The translations under genes and the position numbers were made by a program. Positions 53,961-62,697 of a stretch of 64,000 nucleotides of DNA are shown piece by piece. This DNA is from Myxococcales bacterium (lineage in GTDB: Bacteria; Myxococcota_A; UBA9042). The notes beneath the pieces were generated by a model. It ran no database searches, had not been told where the DNA came from, and saw only the letters and a list, made by a program, of their open reading frames with translations. The stretch's first letter is position 1. Each line of letters begins with the position of its first letter. The DNA lies in assembly GCA_947491025.1 (NCBI GenBank), contig CANLIC010000003.1, positions 1 through 64,000 of the forward strand, in the 5' to 3' direction.

Positions 53961-55467
53961 CCGCGACGGGGCGCGGCGCTTCGGCGCCCGGCGGCCACTC
54001 CATCAGCTCGAGTCGACGCTCGCCGCCGACGGTCGGCGCGATCCAGGCGAAGGTCTGGGTGCCGATGCGCGTTCGGCACTCCGGCTCGGCGAATGCCGGC
54101 GACCAGAACCCAGCATTGCAGAAGCGGATCGGCCCGATCTCGCGCACCTCTGGGATGTGCGTATGGCCCATCACCGCCATGTGGGCGCCGGTGATGCGGT
54201 GGATCCACTGCGCTGACCGCTCCGTCAGCAACGGCGCCGAGAAGGTCTCCGGCTTGACGCGAAACGAGTAGGCCAAGAAGAGCGGAAACAGGAGCGACAG
54301 CGGCAGCAGCACCCAGAGCGGCGAGATCGGCCACACCAGGTTGAGCGACATGATGATCGTCCACGCCGCCCACACCATGACGAGAAAGAGCACACCCCGG
54401 TCGAGCCAGAGCTCGCGGACGATGGCGAGTGGGTTGGTGCAGGCGCTCGGCGTATGGGCGGCGGCGAGCTGACGGACCATCGCCGGCGTAGCGTTAGCGC
54501 GTTCGGCGATGCCCGCGACCTTGTCCTCCACGGTCAAGGGATCCCGCAGCGACGGGCGCAAGAAGTGCGCGATGGTCACCAGCAGCGTCACCGCCGCCGA
54601 CCAGAACCACGTCACGATGAGCAGCGGCTGGTCCCGCACCATGTACTTCAAGAAGAAGCGCACGTACTCGGCGCCGCTCATGATGTAGTTGGCGGTGGCG
54701 TGCGGGTTGAAGTAGCCCATCCCATTGAGCATGTAGCGGTTGGCGACGTCGCCGAAGGGCAGACGCACCGTCGGCTTGCCGCGGACGTCGATCAGCGGAT
54801 GGATGGGGTCCGACAGCACGCAGTAGGGGTCGGCCTGGTGGCCGTGGCTGATGTAGACATCGCCGTCACTCAGGTAGAACCACTCGCAGAAGCGCACCCG
54901 CTGCTGCGCGTCAGCCTCGAGCTGCAGCGCCTCGCGGACTTGTTCCTGCACGCTCGGCCAGTACAGCTCGAGGTCGTGGTTGCCGATGACGAAGGCGACG
55001 CGGTGGCCGCGACGGACGAAGTCGCCGATAGCGCCAAAGAAATCAGGGTGATCGGCGACGATCAGGCCCATCTTGAACTGCGAGCACCACTCCTCGGAGC
55101 CCAATCCGCGGGCTCGCGCCAGCCAGCGTAGCTTCGAAGGCGGCGGGTCGGGCAGGGCGGTGATGGGGTCGAAGTCGAAGACGTCACCGTTGAAGACGAC
55201 TTCGCAGCTGTCACCGGCGGCCTCGGCCTGCTCCGCCGTCCACGCCAGCAGGCGCGCGACGTCGGCGTCGACGAAGTGCTCGCGGCGCTTGAAGGCCTTC
55301 CACATCGGGCGCTTCGGGTCCAGCGGCTCGGCGTCAGCGAGGTGGATGTCCGACAGCACGACGCTGTGCAGCCGTCCAGGCGGCCGCGGCGCCACCGGCA
55401 CCTGGGTGCGCGAGGTGTTGCGGACCCAGCGGTGGCTGCCGGTGGTGCTGGCGAAGTCCTCCTGCAT
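53905..55467 (-). CDS. Membrane metallophosphoesterase with transmembrane insertion
   Basis: 520 aa. Metal motifs in order: D40-I-H42 (VVLSDIHLAD), GD (94-95), GNHD (162-165), HGH (208-210) and, after a large insertion, GHTH (434-437). Between the fourth and last motif are three hydrophobic segments (about 281-303, 357-378, 382-402), so the catalytic domain is split around a membrane anchor. ATG 55467 is only 11 bp after the preceding stop and has no clear Shine-Dalgarno, suggesting coupling to the aldehyde dehydrogenase gene. UDP-diacylglucosamine or another phosphodiester is a possible substrate; unproven. Confidence 0.82.
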   Translation of the reverse strand: MQEDFASTTGSHRWVRNTSRTQVPVAPRPPGRLHSVVLSDIHLADAEPLDPKRPMWKAFKRREHFVDADVARLLAWTAEQAEAAGDSCEVVFNGDVFDFDPITALPDPPPSKLRWLARARGLGSEEWCSQFKMGLIVADHPDFFGAIGDFVRRGHRVAFVIGNHDLELYWPSVQEQVREALQLEADAQQRVRFCEWFYLSDGDVYISHGHQADPYCVLSDPIHPLIDVRGKPTVRLPFGDVANRYMLNGMGYFNPHATANYIMSGAEYVRFFLKYMVRDQPLLIVTWFWSAAVTLLVTIAHFLRPSLRDPLTVEDKVAGIAERANATPAMVRQLAAAHTPSACTNPLAIVRELWLDRGVLFLVMVWAAWTIIMSLNLVWPISPLWVLLPLSLLFPLFLAYSFRVKPETFSAPLLTERSAQWIHRITGAHMAVMGHTHIPEVREIGPIRFCNAGFWSPAFAEPECRTRIGTQTFAWIAPTVGGERRLELMEWPPGAEAPRPVAASAPAAPAGATTADPGHR

Positions 55468-55478
55468 GGTGTCGAGGC

Positions 55479-57020
55479 CTAGGCGCTCAGCGCGCGCTTG
55501 AGGAAGGCCGCGTCGCCTTGCAGGGCCGTCCGCTGCATGTAGAAGTGCAGCCCGCGCACGCCGCCGAGCTCCTCGCCGCCGCCCGCCTTGCCCGGGCCGC
55601 CGTGGACCGTGCCGGGCAGCACCGCGCCGTGGCCTGTCGCGCTGTCGCTGACCTTCTCGCTGCCCCAGTACACGCGCCCGCACCAAGGCGCGATCTCCAG
55701 GGCCAGAGCGGCGCCAAAGGCCTCGTCATCGCTGAAGATACTGCTGACCAGCGAGCCGCCGCCGCGGGCGACGAGCGCGGCGGCGGCCGCCACGCTGCCG
55801 TCGTAGGGCACGATCGCCGCGACGGGGCCGAACACCTCGTGATCGTGGATGAAGGGTGCATCGACACCGGCGTCGCTGCGGTAGAGGCGCGGCGCGACGT
55901 GAAAGCCGCCTGTCGGCACCTTGCCGTCGTAGCTCCAAGCGCGCTGCAGGCCAGCCGCCTCGATCGCCGCGATGCCCTGCTGCACATCGTGCAGCTGCTG
56001 CCGCGTCGACAGCGCGCCGACCGTCGTCTCGTGGGCGAGCGGGTCGCCCACTTCCATCGTCGCGGCGCGATCGGCGATCGCCTCAACCAGCGCCCCTTCG
56101 AGCGCCGCCGGCACAAAGATGCGGCGGATGGCGGTGCACTTCTGGCCCGCCTTCTGCGATAGCTCGCGCACGATCTCGACCACCGCCATGGTAAAGGTCG
56201 CGCCTCCGGGCTCGAGGTCGGGGCCGATGACGCAGGCGTTGAGGCTATCGGCCTCGACGTTGACCGGCACGCCGTTGCGCAGCACGTTGGGGTGGCCCTT
56301 GACCTTCTGACCCGTCGAGCCAGACCCGGTAAAGACCACGCAGTCCTGCGGCCCGACGTGATCGAGCAGGTCGCCGACCGAGCCCACGAGCAGGCTAAAC
56401 GAGCCCGCCGGCAGCGCGCCGCTGGCCAGCCAGCGCTCGGCGATCCGCACCGAGACCAACGCGGTGGCCGTGCCAGGCTTGGCCAGCACCGGCATGCCCG
56501 CTAGCAGCGCCGTCGCCACCTTCTCGGCCATGTTCCAAGCCGGGAAGTTGAAGGCGTTGATGTGCACAGCGACCCCGCGCCGCGGCACCTGGATGTGCTG
56601 GCCCACCCAGCGCGGCGATCGGGCGAGACGCACCTCATCGCCATCGAGCAGGTACGTGCGGTCGCCGAGTTGCTCGCCGAGGGCGGCGTAGAAGGCGAGC
56701 GTCCCCGACGCGCCGTCGACGTCGAACTTGGCGTCGCCTCGGGTCGCGCCCATGTTCGCGGCGGCGACATCGAGCAGGGCGTCCCTGTCATCGCGGATCG
56801 CCTTCGACAGCGCCGACAAGATGGCGCCGCGCTGGCGGAAGGTCAGCGCGCGCAGGGCCGGCCCGCCGACATCGCGCGCGTGGCTCAGCGCGGCTCCGAG
56901 GGCGAGACCCTCGCTGCTGGCTGCGGCGAGCACCGAGCCATCGACGGCGGAGTGCAGCGGCGTGCCGTCGCCGGCGCCGGACTGCCAGCGATCGCAGAGG
57001 TAAGAGGCGAGACGTTCCAT
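55479..57020 (-). CDS. PaaZ/BoxD-type aldehyde dehydrogenase
   Basis: 513 aa, the size of BoxD/PaaZ-ALDH rather than of bifunctional PaaZ. Catalytic Cys295 in SQKAGQKCTAIRR, catalytic Glu256 in VNVEADSLNA, INAFNFPAWNM (150s) and the NAD-binding FTGSGSTGQKV are all present. ATG 57020 has GGAG six bases upstream. BoxD oxidises 3,4-dehydroadipyl-CoA semialdehyde in aerobic benzoate degradation, and PaaZ-ALDH acts on the analogous phenylacetate intermediate. No other box or paa gene lies in the window, so the assignment to either pathway is open. Confidence 0.83.
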   Translation of the reverse strand: MERLASYLCDRWQSGAGDGTPLHSAVDGSVLAAASSEGLALGAALSHARDVGGPALRALTFRQRGAILSALSKAIRDDRDALLDVAAANMGATRGDAKFDVDGASGTLAFYAALGEQLGDRTYLLDGDEVRLARSPRWVGQHIQVPRRGVAVHINAFNFPAWNMAEKVATALLAGMPVLAKPGTATALVSVRIAERWLASGALPAGSFSLLVGSVGDLLDHVGPQDCVVFTGSGSTGQKVKGHPNVLRNGVPVNVEADSLNACVIGPDLEPGGATFTMAVVEIVRELSQKAGQKCTAIRRIFVPAALEGALVEAIADRAATMEVGDPLAHETTVGALSTRQQLHDVQQGIAAIEAAGLQRAWSYDGKVPTGGFHVAPRLYRSDAGVDAPFIHDHEVFGPVAAIVPYDGSVAAAAALVARGGGSLVSSIFSDDEAFGAALALEIAPWCGRVYWGSEKVSDSATGHGAVLPGTVHGGPGKAGGGEELGGVRGLHFYMQRTALQGDAAFLKRALSA

Positions 57021-57302
57021 AGCGGGCTCCGAGACGCGCCGGGCGGGGCGCGGCGCACGCGAGGGTAGAGAGGCGTGGCGTCGGCCGCAATGGGGGGCGC
57101 GCGGAGCGCCACAGCGTGACCGACTTGTCACCGACACCGTCGCCTTCGCCGTCACCGCCACCAACGTCGAATCCATCGCCGGCCCTGCCCCCGCGACGCT
57201 CGACCGTCGCTAGCGTCGATACGCGAGGGCATCGGCATCCGTTGACGCCAAAGGACTGGGTCCGCAGTATCGTCCAGCGCTTTGCCAGAGGAGGGCGCGG
57301 CC

Positions 57303-58256
57303 ATGGTCCCCAGCCCCAGTCGCGCATGTTCGGCCTCGCTGCGGCGGCGATTGCCCTGGCTGCTGCTCTTCGCCGTGCTCGGCTGCAGTGACGGCGACGC
57401 CGACGCACCGGCCGACGCAGGGGTCGATGGCGGCGCCGACGCCACCGCCAAGGACCCCAAGACCTGCCGACAGCGCTGCGGCGATGGCGCCCTCTTTGTG
57501 CTCGACCAGTTGACGCTTTTGCCCGCCGACGTCTCAGGCGTGGCCGCGGGGTTCGATCTCGACGGCTCAGTCAGCGCCAGCAGCAGCGCCGTCGGCTGCG
57601 GCTTCGAAGACCTGAAGAACCGTTACGGAGACGCAGGTGTCGACAACCAGCTCGCCAAGATCTTGAAGTTGTTGCCGCCGCAGGTCGGCGAGACGCTGCC
57701 AGGCGCCTTGGCGACCGCCATCTCGGCCGGCGGCCTCACCGTCCTCTTGGAAGAGGTCGGCGGAGGTTCATTTGCGAGCGGCGGCCACCCGCAGGCGCTG
57801 GTGATCCGCAAGGGCACCGGCAAGCCTCTGCTCGGCGCCGACGGCAAGCTCCTGCGTAGCCAGTCCTTTGGCCTCGAGTCCGACCCGGTCCTCGCCATCG
57901 TCGATCCGCTCACCCCCGACGGCGAGGGCGGTCGTGGCGGTCCGATGCTCTTGAAGTTCCGGATGTTGTTTATCAGCACCCACCTCGGCTTCGATCTGCA
58001 CAGCGCCCGCATCCGCGTCGAGCCCGATGGCAAGGGCGGCATCCGCGGCGAGATCGGCGGCATCGTCACGATGCAAGACCTGATGGGGCTCATCGGACTG
58101 CTCGGCGGCTGCGACCAGCCGCTCAACGATCAGCTCAGCGAGCTGGCGCCGGTGTTCGCCGACTCCCGGCTGCGCACAGGTGGGCCCTGCAGCGCATTCT
58201 CGATGGGTTTCTCATTCCATGGCGTCCCGGCGTACCTGCTCCCGGCCAAACCCTAG
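57303..58256 (+). CDS. Lipoprotein of unknown function
   Basis: 317 aa; ATG 57303 is preceded by GAGGAGGG. The lipobox is AVLGC (Cys28), followed by a D/A-rich linker with GVDGGADAT. The mature part starts KTCRQRCGDGALFVLDQLTLLPADVSG and contains three Cys-flanked stretches (VGCGFEDL, LLGGCDQPL, GGPCSAF). The pattern recurs in other D/A-rich myxobacterial-type lipoproteins I have seen, but I cannot name a family. It is divergent from the aldehyde dehydrogenase gene, with a 282-bp gap that shows no gene. Confidence 0.72.
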   Translation: MVPSPSRACSASLRRRLPWLLLFAVLGCSDGDADAPADAGVDGGADATAKDPKTCRQRCGDGALFVLDQLTLLPADVSGVAAGFDLDGSVSASSSAVGCGFEDLKNRYGDAGVDNQLAKILKLLPPQVGETLPGALATAISAGGLTVLLEEVGGGSFASGGHPQALVIRKGTGKPLLGADGKLLRSQSFGLESDPVLAIVDPLTPDGEGGRGGPMLLKFRMLFISTHLGFDLHSARIRVEPDGKGGIRGEIGGIVTMQDLMGLIGLLGGCDQPLNDQLSELAPVFADSRLRTGGPCSAFSMGFSFHGVPAYLLPAKP

Positions 58257-58365
58257 GGCGCCCGAACCCGACGCGGGGCGACGCACCCGTTTGCCGCGCG
58301 CACGCAAAATGCCCGGCGCCCCAAGGCCGGCCGGCCGCACCGCCGCCGCGCAAGCAGGAGCTTCG

Positions 58366-59220
58366 ATGGACGCAGAGACCTGGCGCCAACGCGTACGGCA
58401 CACCGACTCCAAAGGCGTGGCGATCGCCTACCGGGTCGATGGCGACGCCGGGGCGCCGGTGCTCCTGATCATGGGCCTCGCCATGCCCGGTCGCGCCTGG
58501 CAGCGGCAGGTCGAGGGGCTGGCTCACCTGCACCAGGTGGCGACCTTCGACAACCGCGGCGTCGGCGCCAGCGCGCGTGCCCCCGGTCCCTACTCGATGG
58601 CGCAGCTCGCCGACGATGCGCGACGGGTGCTCGACGCCCTGAATTGGCAGACGGCACATGTCGTCGGCGTGTCGATGGGTGGCATGGTCGCCCAGGAGCT
58701 GGCGCTTCGGAGCCGTGACCGCCTGCGCTCGTTGACGCTCATCGCCACCCACGCCGGTGGCCTGCGGGCACTGCCGCCGCATCCCACGGGCCTGCTCCGC
58801 TTCGCCCAAGCCCAGATGGGAGGGCGCGTCGCCCGCGGTCATGCGCTCGAGCGCCTGCTCTTTCCGCCCGCCTACCTCGAACGTTGCGACCGCGCCGCGC
58901 TGCGCCGCAGCCTGACCGACGACCTCGGCGATCCGCCGCCGGCGGCGACCCGTACCGCCCAGATCGCCGCCGTCCTGCGCCACCGCACCCGTGAGCGGCT
59001 CGCTGACCTGCGCGACCTGCCGACGCTGCTCGTCCGACCGGGGCTCGACGTCCTGGTGCGACCGACCGAGGTCGATCGCCTGCAGCGCCTGCTGCCCCAC
59101 GCCCGCCTCTTGCGCTTAGACGACGCGGGCCACGGTGTCATTCGCCAGACGCCCGAGCGGCTGAACCTCGCGCTCATCGAGCACTTCGCTGCCGTCGACG
59201 GCGCGGCAAAAGCTTCCTAG
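58366..59220 (+). CDS. Alpha/beta hydrolase
   Basis: 284 aa; ATG 58366 has AGGAG five bases upstream. Oxyanion region VLLIMGLAMPG, then FDNRGVGASA, nucleophile Ser in GVSMGGM, and catalytic His in DDAGHGVIRQ; the Asp is probably in VRPGLDVLVRP. The HGxxM-type order is of 3-oxoadipate enol-lactonase-like and similar alpha/beta hydrolases. It acts on an unknown ester, lactone or amide in the cytoplasm (no signal). Head-on convergent with the lectin-like gene. Confidence 0.87.
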   Translation: MDAETWRQRVRHTDSKGVAIAYRVDGDAGAPVLLIMGLAMPGRAWQRQVEGLAHLHQVATFDNRGVGASARAPGPYSMAQLADDARRVLDALNWQTAHVVGVSMGGMVAQELALRSRDRLRSLTLIATHAGGLRALPPHPTGLLRFAQAQMGGRVARGHALERLLFPPAYLERCDRAALRRSLTDDLGDPPPAATRTAQIAAVLRHRTRERLADLRDLPTLLVRPGLDVLVRPTEVDRLQRLLPHARLLRLDDAGHGVIRQTPERLNLALIEHFAAVDGAAKAS

Positions 59221-59241
59221 CGAGACCATCCCAGCCGAGCG

Positions 59242-59266
59242 GCGCCGAAGTGCCAAGCCACGGCGC
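59242..59266. terminator. Candidate hairpin between convergent genes
   Basis: GCGCCG at 59242-59247 is complementary to CGGCGC at 59261-59266 with a 13-nt loop in the 76-bp gap between two convergent stops. No T tract is present. Confidence 0.3.
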
Positions 59267-59296
59267 TCATCATGGCCGGACCCGGCGTGGCGTCGC

Positions 59297-60286
59297 TCAG
59301 TCGCAACGGCAGTAGAGGCCCTGCTTGTGTGGGCCGACGTTACAGGCGCCCGCCCAGCCGGTGTTGCCGCAGGTGCAGGCCTGCCCCTGCGCCCTGCAGC
59401 CGTCATGGCCGGCGGGCGGCAGCTCTGGCTGCGGCGGCGGCGGCGGCAGCGGCGGCGCCTGCGCTGAGGGCGGACGCATCGGCACCCGCTGTGGCTGTGG
59501 CTCAGTGGAGGGACCCGCTGGCGGCGGCCCATCCTCGGCTCCTGCCCCGGCGCCATGGCCGCGATCGGGCGCACCTGGCAGCGCCTCAGGCGGCGGCGCG
59601 GTCGTCTGCGACAGCGGGTCAGGGGGCGGCGGCGCCACAGCCAGACAGCCGCAGAGGCCCACGCGGCGGCCGGGCAGATTGCGCCAGAGCCCGCTGTACG
59701 TGGCGCCGTGGGCCGTGCAGACGCCATAGCAGACCCGCGCCGCTTGCTGCGGGTGGCCCAGCCGCGTGGTCGGGATCTCGAAACGGCGGGCCGCCGGCGG
59801 CGTGGGCGACGGCGGTGCCGCCACGCTCGCGGCGCAGAGGCAATGGGTCTCGCCTGCGGGCGATGGCGCGAGCGTGCGACCGGTAAAAGCGCCATGGTGG
59901 GCCGCGGCGCAAGCGCGGCTGCAGCGGACAGCGACGGCGCGCGGGCCATGCGCTCGCCGCACGACGACGACCTGCAGCCCCGCCGGCGGCTGCATTTCAA
60001 GGACCGGGGGCCTATCGGGCAGGCGCGCGTGCGACAGCGGCGTGCAGCCACACACGCTCATGGCGCCCGGCTGTGTGGTCCGCCATTGGCCGTTCCACGC
60101 CATGTCCGGGCCACAGACCACGGGGCAGCGCTGCTGGGCCTCGCCGTGGCTGTAAATCGGACCTGCATTGCGATCGCGGGCCCACGCCGTTGGGGCCAGG
60201 GCCATCAACAGCGTCGCGGTTAAAAGCGCAGAGGCGCGCCGGAGCAGGGGGCCTGGCTGCGCAGAACGGGGCAGGGCGCTCAACAT
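59297..60286 (-). CDS. MVL-lectin-like secreted repeat protein
   Basis: 329 aa. ATG 60286 is chosen because GGAG is six bases upstream; an ATG four codons earlier lies in the same frame. Signal: ASALLTATLLMALAPTAWA. Then three Cys-containing repeats: AGPIYSHGEAQQRCPVVCG...GQWRTTQPGAMSVCGC (first), VRCSRACAAAHHGAF...HCLC (second) and ARVCYGVCTAHGATYSGLW...VGLCGC (third). This is the pattern of the Microcystis viridis lectin (MVL/mannan-binding) domain: C..VC....W.G.W......MSVC.C. A Pro-rich linker and a C-terminal Cys-rich CTCGNTGWAGAC segment follow. It is probably glycan-binding. Confidence 0.7.
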   Translation of the reverse strand: MLSALPRSAQPGPLLRRASALLTATLLMALAPTAWARDRNAGPIYSHGEAQQRCPVVCGPDMAWNGQWRTTQPGAMSVCGCTPLSHARLPDRPPVLEMQPPAGLQVVVVRRAHGPRAVAVRCSRACAAAHHGAFTGRTLAPSPAGETHCLCAASVAAPPSPTPPAARRFEIPTTRLGHPQQAARVCYGVCTAHGATYSGLWRNLPGRRVGLCGCLAVAPPPPDPLSQTTAPPPEALPGAPDRGHGAGAGAEDGPPPAGPSTEPQPQRVPMRPPSAQAPPLPPPPPQPELPPAGHDGCRAQGQACTCGNTGWAGACNVGPHKQGLYCRCD

Positions 60287-60428
60287 GGCGGTCTCCATCG
60301 GCACGGCGGGTGCACCTTCGATCAACGGGAGGCGAGGGCGCGCGATTCGCGCCGGCGGCTGCAATTCAGGCTGGCTCGGTTCGGCCGCGTCTGCCGCCCG
60401 CCCGTTGCGCGGCGCCGTGGTGTTGGGT

Positions 60429-60926
60429 TCACGAGGCTGCGCCCGGCGCCTGGCTGACATCGACCGGCTTGGCGCCGAGCACCCGCAAGAGCGCCTCCGG
60501 CTGCAGGCTGACGAGCAGGCCGCGCCGGCCGCCGTTCATCCACAGCGTCGGAAGTGCCAGCACCGAGCGCTCGACGAAGATCGGCATGGCGCGCCGCATG
60601 CCAAAGGCCGAGGTGCCGCCGACCTGGTAGCCGGTGTGGCGCTCGGCGACCGCGGGCTCGCAAGGACGAATGAGCTTCTCTCCAAGCACCCGCGCCAGCT
60701 CCTTGGTGCTGACCTTGCAGTCGCCGTGCATGAGCACGCAGAGCGGATCGCCGCGGCCGGTCTCGAAGATGAGCGTCTTGATGACGCCGTGCTCGGGCAC
60801 CCCAAGCGCCGCTGACGACGCCGCTGTACCGCCGCGCTCGACGTAGGCGTAGGTGTGGGTCTCAAAGGCGACGCCGCCGGCGCGCAGCGCTCGAATCGCC
60901 TGGGTCACAGGGACGCTGGTCGCCAT
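60429..60926 (-). CDS. ybaK: YbaK/EbsC-type Cys-tRNA(Pro) deacylase-like protein
   Basis: 165 aa, the usual size. ATG 60926 has GAGG upstream. Family motifs: HTYAYVERGGTAASSAALGV, VIKTLIFETG (with the catalytic-region Lys), LMHGDCKVSTKELARVLG and YQVGGTSAFGMRRAMPIF, the last being the G-x-x-S-P/A-F-G element of YbaK. It hydrolyses mischarged Cys-tRNA(Pro) in trans. It starts nine bp after the heme-motif lipoprotein. Confidence 0.88.
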   Translation of the reverse strand: MATSVPVTQAIRALRAGGVAFETHTYAYVERGGTAASSAALGVPEHGVIKTLIFETGRGDPLCVLMHGDCKVSTKELARVLGEKLIRPCEPAVAERHTGYQVGGTSAFGMRRAMPIFVERSVLALPTLWMNGGRRGLLVSLQPEALLRVLGAKPVDVSQAPGAAS

Positions 60927-60935
60927 GGCTTGGCC

Positions 60936-61346
60936 TCAGTCCGGCATTCCGCAGCCGATCCAATCGAGGATCTGCTGCGATTCGGCCTTGGAGAGCGGGG
61001 TCTTCGCCTCGGGCGGCGGCATCTGGCAGTGCTGCAGGACCGTGTGGATCTCATCTCTCTTGTCTTTGACCGCCTGGGCACTGGTCATCGGCCAGGCGTC
61101 CTGCTGCTTGTCATGGTGGCAGACCACACATTTGGCAGCCAGAATCGGCTGCACTTTCGCATAGGTCAGGCTTGGGTCAGGGCAGGTGTCCGGCACGCAG
61201 ACGCCACATCCGCTACTGCAAGCCGGCGCCGGGTCTGGGCCATCGGTCGGGCAGGCCGTGAGCAGCAGCGCGATCGCAGTCGCGCCGACGCCCCTCTGCG
61301 CCCTACGCGCAGCGCGCGCCGCCAGCGAGCCGTCTCCCGACCTCAT
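60936..61346 (-). CDS. Small lipoprotein with c-type heme motif
   Basis: 136 aa; ATG 61346 has GGAG five bases upstream. The lipobox is LLLTAC (Cys32). It contains CSSGCGVCVPDTCPD, then LTYAKVQPILAAKCVVCHHDKQQ with CVVCH as the covalent heme site, and HCQMPPPEAKTPLSKAESQQILDWIGCGMPD, where Met of QMPPP can be the sixth ligand. This is the pattern of planctomycete-type/cytochrome c domains. An outer-membrane electron-carrier role is inferred. Confidence 0.82.
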   Translation of the reverse strand: MRSGDGSLAARAARRAQRGVGATAIALLLTACPTDGPDPAPACSSGCGVCVPDTCPDPSLTYAKVQPILAAKCVVCHHDKQQDAWPMTSAQAVKDKRDEIHTVLQHCQMPPPEAKTPLSKAESQQILDWIGCGMPD

Positions 61347-61361
61347 GGGCGCTCCCCCCGA

Positions 61362-62579
61362 TCAGCCCGCGAACAGCTTCACGTCGCGGATCCAGGTGTC
61401 CATCATCGCCTTGACCGCCTGCTCGTCCGGGTGGCGCATGGCGGCGAAGCCATCGCTGACCAGCGTCTGCTTCCAATCGCGACGCGGCGTCCCGACCGGC
61501 AGCAGCTGCTCGCTGACCAACCAACGACCGCAGCGCGCCGCCGCCTCTTCGACGCCGAGCCGCGCCTTGATCCTGCCGTTGCCCAGCGCTCGCTTGAAGA
61601 CCATGCCGACGAAAAACTTCCGACCGATCTCGGCCTCGAACGAGCGCCAGCACACCGCCCGCGCCCACTCGCGGTAGACGTCGAAGTCGTTGCTCCAGTT
61701 CATCATGTCGACGAGGTGGCCGCCGCCGTTGCGGGCGCCGATCTCGCCGAACACCACCTCGCCCTTGCGGGTGCGGTACCACTCCATGTGCGTGAACCCG
61801 GTGCCGAGGTTGAGGCCGGTGATGACCTTGCGGCTCATCTCGATGCCGCCCATCAGGTCAGGCCGATGCGGATCGCGAAAGGTGAGCTGCGCCGGTGAGA
61901 TCCACTGCTCGCTGCGGGCGATCAGCGGCCGCGGAAAGTACTGCGAGATGCTCTCAAAGACCGGCGTGTTGTCGATGACCACGCAATCACAAGTGAATTC
62001 CTCGCCGTCGATGAACTCGGCGACCACCGCCTCTGGCACGTGATGGGTCCGCGCCAGCGCCTGGGCGAACGACTCGGCGTCGTCGCAGCGGAAGGTGTCG
62101 GCCGAGCCGGCGCCCGCGATGGGCTTGAGGATGACGGGAAAACCGATGCGCTCGGCGGCCGCCCAGGCCTCCTTGGCGGTCTTGATGCGGAACGAGTGGG
62201 GCACGCGGACGCCGGCAGCGCGGGCGCGCTCCATCATCACCTGCTTGTCGCGAAAGCCGATGGCGGTGTCGACCGTCATGCCCGGAATGCCGAGCAGCTC
62301 TCGGACCTTGGCCGCCAGCTCAACCGTCGGCTCCCACAGGGACTCAACCCGGTCGACGCCGAGACCGCGCACCTTGCTGGCGATGGTCCGCGCCGCGCGG
62401 TCGATGTCGAGCAGGTTGCCGGCATCGACCCATGCGCTCAGGTAGCGCAGCGTCTTGGCCGGCTGCTGCGCCTTGGGCCCACTGCCGACGCCGATGACCG
62501 TTGCGCCCACCTGGGCCAAGCCGCGTGTGAACTCCTGCTGCTCGACCGGGTAGCTGGGCTGGATGAACACGACCTTCAT
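61362..62579 (-). CDS. ATP-grasp ligase (first of a tandem pair)
   Basis: 405 aa; ATG 62579 with GGGGAG six bases upstream. N-terminal Rossmann-like part MKVVFIQPSYPVEQQEFTRG; ATP-grasp motifs FPVILKPIAGAGSADTFRCDD (ATP lysine), EEFTCDCVV, FTHMEWYR and the Mg-binding VVFGEIGARNGGGH. Members of this fold join a carboxylate to an amine or other nucleophile through an acyl-phosphate. The HMEW and EIGAR elements resemble L-amino-acid ligases and biotin-carboxylase-type members. The substrate is unknown. It starts 118 bp after the second ATP-grasp gene. Confidence 0.88.
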   Translation of the reverse strand: MKVVFIQPSYPVEQQEFTRGLAQVGATVIGVGSGPKAQQPAKTLRYLSAWVDAGNLLDIDRAARTIASKVRGLGVDRVESLWEPTVELAAKVRELLGIPGMTVDTAIGFRDKQVMMERARAAGVRVPHSFRIKTAKEAWAAAERIGFPVILKPIAGAGSADTFRCDDAESFAQALARTHHVPEAVVAEFIDGEEFTCDCVVIDNTPVFESISQYFPRPLIARSEQWISPAQLTFRDPHRPDLMGGIEMSRKVITGLNLGTGFTHMEWYRTRKGEVVFGEIGARNGGGHLVDMMNWSNDFDVYREWARAVCWRSFEAEIGRKFFVGMVFKRALGNGRIKARLGVEEAAARCGRWLVSEQLLPVGTPRRDWKQTLVSDGFAAMRHPDEQAVKAMMDTWIRDVKLFAG

Positions 62580-62697
62580 GGCGATCTCCCCTGCTTTGGG
62601 CCGTGCAACGGCGGCGCATTCTGCCGCGCGCTCGCAAGCCGCGTTGGATCGCCGGCGGCATCGGCCAGACCCGGCGCGGAGTTGGGCAGAGCGGCGC

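Noticed and set aside
55479..57020. Bifunctional PaaZ call (aldehyde dehydrogenase plus hydratase)
   Set aside because: The protein ends at 513 aa with no MaoC-like hydratase domain, so only the dehydrogenase part is supported.
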